This document shows, piece by piece, positions 13,973-21,463 of a DNA stretch of 21,463 nucleotides. Source of the stretch: Gallionella sp. (GTDB taxonomy: Bacteria > Pseudomonadota > Gammaproteobacteria > Burkholderiales > Gallionellaceae); NCBI GenBank assembly GCA_030645955.1, contig JAUSMR010000201.1, positions 1 to 21,463 on the forward strand, given 5' to 3'. The notes below the pieces were generated by a model. It was not told where the DNA came from, did not search any database, and saw only the letters and a program-made list of their open reading frames with translations. The translations under genes were made by a program, and so were the position numbers. Position 1 is the first letter of the stretch; each line of letters begins with the position of its first letter.

Positions 13973-15235
13973 GCGACCCTCGCCAAAGGCATCAACGCAT
14001 TTAAGGAAGTGATCGATGCGCCGATCGCCAGCTTTTTCTCCAGTTGCGTGCGTTGCGGAATGTGCGCCGAAGCGTGCCTGTTCTACACCGAAACCAATGA
14101 TGCGAAATACACCCCGATACACAAACTGGAACCGTTGCGCCGCGTCTGGCAGCAGGAATACACCTTGCTGGGCGGCCTGGGCAAACTGCTCGGGCTGACC
14201 AAACCGGTGACCGACGCAGAGCTGGCGGAGTGGGAGCCGCTGGTCTACGACAGCTGCACGCTGTGCGGCCGCTGTTCGATGATTTGCCCGGTGGGCAACG
14301 ACATCACCTACATGATCCGCAAGATGCGCGAAGGCATGGCAGCCTCGGGACATGCGCCGCAAGACATGATCGCGGCAACGACACGCGCCATCACCATCGG
14401 CAGCCCGATGGGCGTCAAGTGGCCGGCAGTACAGGCGCAAATCAGGCACGTGCAGGCCGACACCGGCATCGAAGTGCCGGTGGAACGCGAGGGCGCGGAC
14501 TATCTGGTATTGATGTCCTCGATGGAGATCATCAACTTTCCCGAATACCTGTCCGCGCTCAGCCGCATTTTCAAACAGGCCGGGGTGAGCTGGACGCTGG
14601 CGCAGGATGCGTTCGAAGCGACCAACAGCGGCATCCAGATCGGCGCTTCCGACCTGGCGCGCGAGATCGTCAGCCGCATCGTGGTGGCTGCCGAGCGCCT
14701 CAAGGTCAAGTGCGTGATCAGCCCGGAATGCGGCCATGCCTACACCGCGCTGCGCTGGGAAGGGCCGAACCTGATGGGCAGGCCTTACGGCTTCGAGGTG
14801 AAGCATATCCTCGAAGTGCTGGATGAATTGCATGCGGCGGGCAAACTCAAGACCAAAGGCAAGGATCAACGCCCGCTGACTTATCACGATCCCTGCCAGA
14901 TCGCGCGGCGCGGCGGCGTGGTGGAACAGCCGCGCCGCTTGCTGTCCGAGGTCGCCGCAGATTTCCGCGAGATGTCCGATGCCGGTGTGATGAACTGGTG
15001 CTGCGGCGGCGGTGGCGGAGTCTCGGCCAACACGCGTGCCGATCCGTTGCGCTTGCAGGCGTTCAATATCAAGAAAAGGCAGATCGAAGCGACCGGCGTG
15101 CAGACGCTGATTACCGCCTGCGCCAACTGCCGCATCGTGATTGAAGAAGGCCTTGAGCACAATCACATGAAGGTCGAAGTGATCGGGCTGACCGAATTGC
15201 TGGGCAAATATCTCGTTGAGGACAACGCATCATGA
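13967..15235 (+). CDS. isp2: Isp2, HdrD-like Fe-S protein of Isp-type hydrogenase
   Basis: This 422-residue cytoplasmic protein has two ferredoxin-type clusters, CVRCGMCAEAC (C27-C37) and CTLCGRCSMIC (C97-C107), followed by two HdrD/GlpC-like cysteine-rich domains. The second domain is complete: DPCQIARR, NWCCGGGGG and ACANC. The first keeps only PECGH and has ATNSG where the CCG motif would be. Heterodisulfide-reductase-like subunits of this kind bind a special [4Fe-4S] in the complete domain. Together with Isp1 it is thought to take electrons from HynSL to a cytoplasmic or quinone acceptor. The start at 13967 follows AGGAGG supplied by the preceding insert. Confidence 0.9.
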   Translation: MSATLAKGINAFKEVIDAPIASFFSSCVRCGMCAEACLFYTETNDAKYTPIHKLEPLRRVWQQEYTLLGGLGKLLGLTKPVTDAELAEWEPLVYDSCTLCGRCSMICPVGNDITYMIRKMREGMAASGHAPQDMIAATTRAITIGSPMGVKWPAVQAQIRHVQADTGIEVPVEREGADYLVLMSSMEIINFPEYLSALSRIFKQAGVSWTLAQDAFEATNSGIQIGASDLAREIVSRIVVAAERLKVKCVISPECGHAYTALRWEGPNLMGRPYGFEVKHILEVLDELHAAGKLKTKGKDQRPLTYHDPCQIARRGGVVEQPRRLLSEVAADFREMSDAGVMNWCCGGGGGVSANTRADPLRLQAFNIKKRQIEATGVQTLITACANCRIVIEEGLEHNHMKVEVIGLTELLGKYLVEDNAS

Positions 15236-15428
15236 GTAGGGTGGGCACATTTTTTGTGCCCACGCGGTTGCTCATATTGCGCACAGCGAATACAAACCAT
15301 TTTTTGTCCGCAGATTATGCAGATTCACGCAGATTTTGTTTTTGCTTGTAATCAATCTAATCTGCGTAATCTGCGGATAAATAGTTTTTAGCTTTTTCCG
15401 CGTGGGCACAAAAACGTGCCCACCCTAC
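15236..15428. repeat. 193-bp nested palindromic element between isp2 and hynL
   Basis: The outer arms 15236-15267 (gtagggtgggcac, T-run, gtgcccacgcgg) and 15398-15428 are near-perfect reverse complements. Each arm is itself a hairpin (gtgggcac / gtgcccac). Inside, 15308-15325 and 15359-15376 (ccgcagatta type) form a second inverted pair with 17 of 18 bases matching. Both sequence types are common dispersed repeats in proteobacteria. No coding capacity and no clear target duplication are seen. If transcribed, it folds into a large stem in the operon mRNA ahead of hynL and could affect stability or relative expression. Confidence 0.8.
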
Positions 15429-15460
15429 CAAACGGCATCAATAGTTGAGGAAAACGCACC

Positions 15461-17242
<1,782 letters not shown>

Positions 17243-17394
17243 GGAGCGTTTTGTTTCGTCAGTGACTGCTCTGGGCAACCTGTTTTTTCCTGACACAAAG
17301 CTCTAACGACTGCTTATGGGAAAGCTATTTCTAAGATCGGCATTCAGCTGCGTGCCAAAAAGAGACAGTTAGGAATATTCCCGATTACGGTTAA

Positions 17395-18981
17395 ATGCAC
17401 ATGCAAATACACAATCAGACCGTTACTGGCTGTACCGACGGTACTACCCCTGAGCCGGATGCAGGGGCGCACCCCGATCAGCAGGAACTAAGCCTGCATC
17501 CCTTGCATGCCGAAATTGCGCGTCTGAACAGAATCATTCAGGTATTAACGAATCGCACCGAACACATCGCGAGTATCCAAAGACCAGATTTCACCCCGTT
17601 CCAGACGGCGATTGCGCTTGAAAACCCAGTGCGGCACCCTGCCGATGAGCTGGAAGCCGTGTTGTTGGAAAGCGAAAGTGTTATCCGTGCATTGCGAGAA
17701 AGTGAGGCGCATTTTCGCCAGTTGTTCGAGCGGCATAATGCCGTCATGTTATTGATTGATCCTCAATCCCACATCATCGTTGATGCCAACCCTGCGGCAG
17801 CGCAATTTTATGGTTACCCACTGAAAAGCTTGCGTGGTATGAACGTAAGCCGCATCAATGCGCAACCCGAGTCAGAAATCCATCAACAAAGGCAGCAAGC
17901 AATTATTGGGGAGCAGAATAGATTTGACTTTTACCATCGTTTGGCTAACGGTGTCGTTCGCGCGGTTGAAGTACATATTTCAACGGTGAATTGCCAAGGC
18001 AAGAGCCTGTTTTTTTCTATCATTCATGACATTACCGAGCGCAAGCAAGCGGAAGAGAAATTACGTATCGCAGCGGTAACCTTCGAAACGCATGATGCCA
18101 TCCTGATTACCGATGCCAACGCGAATATCACCCGCGTCAATCAGGCGTTCCAGGACATCACCGGTTATAGCTCGGAAGAGGTGCTGGGCAAAAATCCGCG
18201 CATCCTCAGTTCGGATCGCCAGAACAAGGCATTTTATGCGGCGATGTGGCAGCAATTGCTGAATACCGGTTCGTGGACCGGCGAGATGTGGGACAGGCGC
18301 AAGAATGGGGAGATTTATCCGAAATGGCTGGCCATCACCGCCGTAAAAGATGCACAGGGGAAAACGACTGAGTATGTCGGCATTTTCAGCGACATCACCG
18401 CGCGCAAACAGGCCGAGGAAAAAATTCACCAACTGGCTTTACATGATACGTTGACACAACTCCCCAATCGCCGCCTGCTAAACGACCGCTTGGAACAAAC
18501 CATGGCCGCGAGCAAGCGCAGCGGCCGTTATGGCGCGCTGATATTCCTGGATCTGGATAATTTCAAACCGCTCAATGATACGCACGGGCATGGTGTGGGC
18601 GATTTGCTGCTGATGGAAGTGGCGCGCCGCATCAGCAGTTGTGTGCGTGAAGTGGACACCGTTGCGCGTTTCGGCGGCGATGAGTTTGTGGTGATACTCA
18701 GCGAGTTGGATGCTGATAAAACCGAGTCCCTCGCGCAAGCCAGCATCGTCGCCGAAAAAATCCGCGCCATTCTGGCCGAGCCTTATGTGCTGACCATTCA
18801 GCAAGAGGACAAAGCGGAAACCCTTACTGTCGAGCATCATTGCACGTCGAGTATTGGCATAATGCTGTTCATCGGCTACGAAGCCAGTGCGGAAGATATT
18901 CTCAAGTGGGCGGATATGGCGATGTATCAAGCAAAAAAGGACGGGCGCAATTTGATTCGGCTTTATGATTCGAAAGCTTGA
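17395..18981 (+). CDS. PAS-PAS-GGDEF diguanylate cyclase
   Basis: This 528-residue soluble signalling protein makes cyclic di-GMP from two GTP. After a variable N-terminus with a short coiled coil (about residues 35-60), two PAS domains follow at about 105-215 and 225-338, each ending in a DITxRKQAEEK linker. The catalytic domain runs from about 345 to the end. It has FLDLDNFKPLND, the active-site GGDEF at 427-431, and an inhibitory RxxD site (R418-D421) five residues upstream. No EAL domain is present, so it should only synthesise the messenger. The PAS domains may sense redox state or a ligand; none of the cofactor residues can be assigned by eye. The ribosome site is weak. No membrane segment is seen. 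Confidence 0.92.
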   Translation: MHMQIHNQTVTGCTDGTTPEPDAGAHPDQQELSLHPLHAEIARLNRIIQVLTNRTEHIASIQRPDFTPFQTAIALENPVRHPADELEAVLLESESVIRALRESEAHFRQLFERHNAVMLLIDPQSHIIVDANPAAAQFYGYPLKSLRGMNVSRINAQPESEIHQQRQQAIIGEQNRFDFYHRLANGVVRAVEVHISTVNCQGKSLFFSIIHDITERKQAEEKLRIAAVTFETHDAILITDANANITRVNQAFQDITGYSSEEVLGKNPRILSSDRQNKAFYAAMWQQLLNTGSWTGEMWDRRKNGEIYPKWLAITAVKDAQGKTTEYVGIFSDITARKQAEEKIHQLALHDTLTQLPNRRLLNDRLEQTMAASKRSGRYGALIFLDLDNFKPLNDTHGHGVGDLLLMEVARRISSCVREVDTVARFGGDEFVVILSELDADKTESLAQASIVAEKIRAILAEPYVLTIQQEDKAETLTVEHHCTSSIGIMLFIGYEASAEDILKWADMAMYQAKKDGRNLIRLYDSKA

Positions 18982-19357
18982 GTGACTGCTTAGGAGAAAA
19001 TCGAAGTTCGCCAATGTGTCGCTAGCCGCACATCACCAAGTTCCGCTTTCGGGAAACACGAATTTCTGAAAAGTGTGAAAAGCTGACTATCGCGACCAGT
19101 AATGTGCCAAGTAGCGGCTGTTTTGCCTGCGAAGCAATTCATGTTACCTGCGATATCTTCACTCCACCCGATCAATCACCATCGACAGGAGGCCGCAATG
19201 CGTGAGTCCGGAACGATTAGCATTGCAGCGGTTTTGTCTGCATTCCCGTATAAGACTGTGCTCAAAGGGTCTGTATGGATGATCTGGGATATTGATTTCT
19301 GGGCGGCAATGGCGTAACTTTTACCTAGGGTTCTGGTTCGATAAGAGGAAAGTGAAA
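18982..19357. other. intergenic region with dispersed-repeat sequence
   Basis: These 376 bases hold no gene I can support. The stretch 19114-19228 is one copy of a repeat also found at 20175-20288. Short frames on both strands read through the repeat, but the two copies do not preserve one as a whole protein. Confidence 0.6.
19114..19228. repeat. dispersed repeat, copy A
   Basis: This block of about 115 bases aligns to 20175-20288 at roughly 80 percent identity by eye. Shared stretches include cggctgttttg, gcaattcat, tcaatcaccatcga and gagtcc-gaacgat-agcatt. The two copies lie in the same orientation on either side of the Sel1-repeat gene. Confidence 0.7.
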
Positions 19358-20122
19358 ATGGAACAGTTGCTAAAACATATTTTGATGGTTTGTGCGTGTT
19401 TGTTTGCGTTGACCGGACATGCAATGGTCAGGTCGCCAGACATCCCACTCGATCCAATAGCCGATTTGGGAACAGATGCGGGACGCGCCTATTCTGAGGG
19501 TGATTACGAAAAAGCTGCAAGGTTATACAGGCCTATGGCAGAACATGGTGATGCTCAAGCACCGTTAATACTTGGATCCATGTATGACATCGGACTGGGT
19601 GTTCCCCAAGATTACAGGGAAGCAATAAAGTGGTATCGAATGGCAGCGGAACAGGGCAATGCTGGTGCCCAATTTAAACTCGGATCCATGTATGACATCG
19701 GACTGGGTGTTCCTCAAGATTACATGGAAGCGATAAAGTGGTGGCGCCTGGCCGCAGAACAGGGAGATGCTTTTGCAGAACTCAACCTTGGGGCGAAATA
19801 TGACCACGGAAAAGGCGTTCCCAAAGATTTCAAGGAGGCGGTGAAGTGGTATCGCCTGGCAGCGGAACAGGGTAATTCTTTTGCACAAGAAAAGCTTGCG
19901 TGGAAGTACCTCCTGGGAGAGGGTGTTCCTCAAGATGATGTATTGGCATACGTGTGGCTCAATATTGCGGCTAGCGATGAGTCTGCTTTAAGACGAAAAG
20001 CTGCTACTCAACAACGTATTCAACAACGCGATGCCATTGCAAGGGGCATGACAGCCGAGCAAATTATCAAAGCACGTGAACTCGCCAGAAAATGCACTGC
20101 CAATAATTTCAGGGGGTGTTAG
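19358..20122 (+). CDS. secreted Sel1-repeat protein
   Basis: This 254-residue protein has an N-terminal hydrophobic signal (about 5-22, LFALTGHA). Then come about four to five Sel1/TPR-like repeats of 36 residues between residues 43 and 205, with the pattern A-Q/E-x-x-L-G-x-x-Y-x-x-G-x-G-V-P-x-D-x-x-E-A-x-K-W. Sel1 proteins are alpha-solenoid scaffolds for protein contacts, and some bacterial ones act in envelope stress or symbiosis; no partner can be read from this locus. Two repeats are nearly identical at DNA level (19571 and 19679, spacing 108). The start at 19358 follows AAGAGGAAA; upstream in-frame codons to 19292 lie in non-coding repeat. The C-terminus has a charged helix ending in Cys254. 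Confidence 0.85.
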   Translation: MEQLLKHILMVCACLFALTGHAMVRSPDIPLDPIADLGTDAGRAYSEGDYEKAARLYRPMAEHGDAQAPLILGSMYDIGLGVPQDYREAIKWYRMAAEQGNAGAQFKLGSMYDIGLGVPQDYMEAIKWWRLAAEQGDAFAELNLGAKYDHGKGVPKDFKEAVKWYRLAAEQGNSFAQEKLAWKYLLGEGVPQDDVLAYVWLNIAASDESALRRKAATQQRIQQRDAIARGMTAEQIIKARELARKCTANNFRGC

Positions 20123-20174
20123 CGAGAGTCGACTTGCCGCTTCCCAGTCTAAGGCCGTACTGAATATTTCATTT

Positions 20175-20288
20175 GCGGCTGTTTTGTTTGCGACGCAATT
20201 CATCATCCCTGCGATAGCTTCACTCGAACCGCTCAATCACCATCGACCGGATGGCTGCAATGTTTGAGTCCAGAACGATCAGCATTAT
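20175..20288. repeat. dispersed repeat, copy B
   Basis: This is the second copy of the repeat at 19114-19228, in direct orientation, beginning about 50 bases after the Sel1-repeat gene. The differences are scattered substitutions rather than gaps, suggesting an old duplication or two independent insertions of one family. Confidence 0.7.
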
Positions 20289-20382
20289 GGCAAGTTGCAG
20301 AATTAAGATTCCGTTAAGCATAGCTTGCAATACTGTAGACGCTAACTGTTGGATTTCGCAGAGCGAAGCCTCGCAAGTAGCT

Positions 20383-20451
20383 TCTTAACAATCACCCTCT
20401 CCATTGTTAAGACCATTGCCCCTGACATTCCTGGTTCAGGGGCATTTTTTT
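20383..20451 (+). terminator. double hairpin ending in a rho-independent terminator
   Basis: The first hairpin has a perfect 10-bp stem, tcttaacaat / attgttaaga (20383-20412), with a 10-nt loop. The second, tgcccctga / tcaggggca (20417-20444), has a 9-bp stem and is followed by seven T (20445-20451), a textbook terminator. It is about 260 bases beyond the nearest upstream gene, so it may end a Sel1 transcript with a long 3' region or a separate small RNA. Confidence 0.85.
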
Positions 20452-20464
20452 CCAGGATTAATGT

Positions 20465-20493
20465 GTTGAACGCTCGTTAATAGAGTGTTCAAC
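20465..20493 (+). promoter_or_regulatory. inverted repeat GTTGAAC-N15-GTTCAAC upstream of NTF2-like gene
   Basis: A 7-bp perfect inverted repeat with a 15-nt centre lies 100 bases before the gene at 20593. A third half-site, gttcaacc, occurs next to the ribosome site at about 20572-20579. The arrangement suggests a repressor or activator site, but no known consensus is recognised. Confidence 0.35.
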
Positions 20494-20592
20494 CTCGACC
20501 AGAAAATCCCGAAAATTATTTTTGCGCTTAAGCAATTCTTAAGTATGGCTCTGTATTCTGCGTACCAAGTTGTTCAACCAAGGAGAATAAAC

Positions 20593-21225
20593 ATGTTACA
20601 GAAATTTAATACACCAGGCCTTATGCTGATGGTTGTTGCCGGATTGGCGATTGGTTTGACAATGCCTTCAGTAAAGGCTGACAAATACCGCGGAGGCGAA
20701 TACGGGGTTGAATATCTCGATAAAACGATCCGGCCTGCGCAGGACTATGCCAATCAAATCTCAGATAAATATTCCATGAATATCGATCCTGCTGCGAAAC
20801 AACAGTTGGGAGAGCAGACCTTCAATGAAGTGACGATGTTTTTTCGAACAGCGGAAAAAGCCATTGAAACAAAAAACCTGGCAGTACTTATGGCGCAATA
20901 TTCAGATCGCTATCAAGACGGAGATCTTGATAAACAATCTGTAGAACAGGCATGGCGAAGAATATTCGCCAGAGTTGACACCGTGGCAACTCTCAATAAT
21001 ATGACGCTTGTAAATATATCGGCAGATAGAAACAGGGTTGTTTTACAGTCCAGCGGCCTCCTTGTGGGTGTGCACGACCCTGAAAAAGGACCTGTTACTA
21101 TTGATAATTGGAACAAGCAAAATCATATACTGATCAAGAAAAACGGTGAATGGAAGTTAATCGGCATCTATGGGCCCGAACAAAAACGCTTCTGGTTTGA
21201 CAAACCTATGCACCCCCTTATTTAG
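20593..21225 (+). CDS. secreted NTF2/SnoaL-like protein of unknown function
   Basis: This 210-residue protein has a signal peptide (residues 1-29, ending SVKA/D) and a C-terminal domain of about 125 residues with the alternation of helix then long strands typical of NTF2-like folds: FFRTAEKAIETKNLAVLMAQ, YSDRYQDGD, and a closing NGEWKLIGIYG strand. Similar modules are often annotated as nuclear transport factor 2 family or SnoaL-like. No catalytic residues can be assigned. The start at 20593 follows AAGGAG; the upstream frame to 20485 carries no ribosome site. A close paralogue ends at position 131. It ends WFDKPMHPLI, identical in nine of the last ten residues to that paralogue. Confidence 0.78.
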   Translation: MLQKFNTPGLMLMVVAGLAIGLTMPSVKADKYRGGEYGVEYLDKTIRPAQDYANQISDKYSMNIDPAAKQQLGEQTFNEVTMFFRTAEKAIETKNLAVLMAQYSDRYQDGDLDKQSVEQAWRRIFARVDTVATLNNMTLVNISADRNRVVLQSSGLLVGVHDPEKGPVTIDNWNKQNHILIKKNGEWKLIGIYGPEQKRFWFDKPMHPLI

Positions 21226-21330
21226 GGTATGGCCGTATCCTGGCGTGCGCCAAGAGAAGAGGTAAGGTAATCAATGGGTTCAGTCTCATATCAATCGAGT
21301 CTGAACTGACCCCATTTGACCTCTGTGAAC

Positions 21331-21463
21331 TTTCGGCGTTAAGGAGCCATTTCGTTTCCGGCGTAATGGAGCCAGTAAATTGTCGGCGTAATGGCGCCAC
21401 TATATTTCCGGCGTAATGGCGCCACAGGATTTCCGGCGTTAAGGCGCCACTTTGAACCCTGAT
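21331..21463. mobile_element. 25-bp repeat array, probable end of an IS21-type element
   Basis: Five units with cggcg at 21334, 21359, 21384, 21409 and 21434 give an exact 25-base period. The core is cggcgtaatggcgcca, with gttaagg or gtaatgg variants and ggagcc or ggcgcc. There are no spacers. IS21-family elements carry multiple transposase-binding repeats at their ends, and this wording is one I associate with them in betaproteobacteria. If so, the istA/istB genes lie beyond the right edge of the window. No transposase coding is visible here. Confidence 0.5.

Noticed and set aside
13805..15166. 453-codon open frame on the minus strand opposite isp2
   Set aside because: It is the antisense of a clearly recognised Fe-S protein with all cysteine motifs on the plus strand. 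Long antisense frames are expected from the codon bias, and the translation shows no family features.
17243..17394. Terminator after hynL
   Set aside because: A T-run occurs near 17282, but no stem of useful length precedes it.
21331..21463. CRISPR array
   Set aside because: The repeats are contiguous with a 25-base period and no unique spacers, and no cas genes are nearby.

Overview
The window looks like a stretch of chromosome from a betaproteobacterium, probably of the Nitrosomonadales/Gallionellaceae type. This is an inference from gene content (Isp-type uptake hydrogenase, multihaem cytochrome, CsbD and DUF2892 small proteins, PAS-GGDEF signalling) and from the kinds of interspersed palindromic repeats. 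No rRNA or tRNA gene is visible to settle it.

Layout. Positions 1-131 hold the tail of a secreted NTF2-like protein whose paralogue sits at the other end (20593-21225). Then come an exported methionine sulfoxide reductase pair (msrB-msrA, 382-1490), a DUF2892 membrane protein, a minus-strand secreted animal-type haem peroxidase (2086-3675) and a minus-strand PP-loop ATPase (3876-4550). A decayed ISL3-type transposase with a 53-bp tandem duplication lies at 4748-5115. Two small stress-type genes follow: a glycine-heptad coiled-coil membrane protein and a CsbD protein. They share an upstream sequence element.

From 6552 to 9145 a compact minus-strand operon encodes a membrane-anchored FAD/NAD(P)/[2Fe-2S] reductase, a two-haem b membrane protein and a periplasmic octahaem cytochrome c. 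Together they look like a complete conduit from cytoplasmic NAD(P)H to the periplasm. I cannot match it to a named system.

The core of the window is a [NiFe]-hydrogenase locus. hupE (nickel transport) is on the minus strand, and hypC/hupF-hupK-hupD-hynS-isp1-isp2-hynL run on the plus strand (10098-17242). Maturation factors come first, and the structural genes follow in the order small subunit, Isp1 cytochrome b, Isp2 HdrD-like Fe-S protein, large subunit, the signature of Isp-type (group 1e-like) enzymes. H2 oxidised in the periplasm by HynSL would pass electrons through Isp1/Isp2 to the quinone pool or to a cytoplasmic acceptor. The operon has been entered three times by non-coding sequence: a 184-bp terminal-inverted-repeat element with a 9-bp target duplication at the hupD stop, a 102-bp insert with 8-bp flanking repeats between isp1 and isp2, and a nested palindromic element between isp2 and hynL.

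Downstream are a PAS-PAS-GGDEF diguanylate cyclase, a Sel1-repeat secreted protein flanked by two copies of a roughly 115-bp dispersed repeat, a double hairpin ending in a terminator (possible small RNA), the second NTF2-like gene, and an exact 25-bp-period array that resembles the transposase-binding end of an IS21-type element running off the window.
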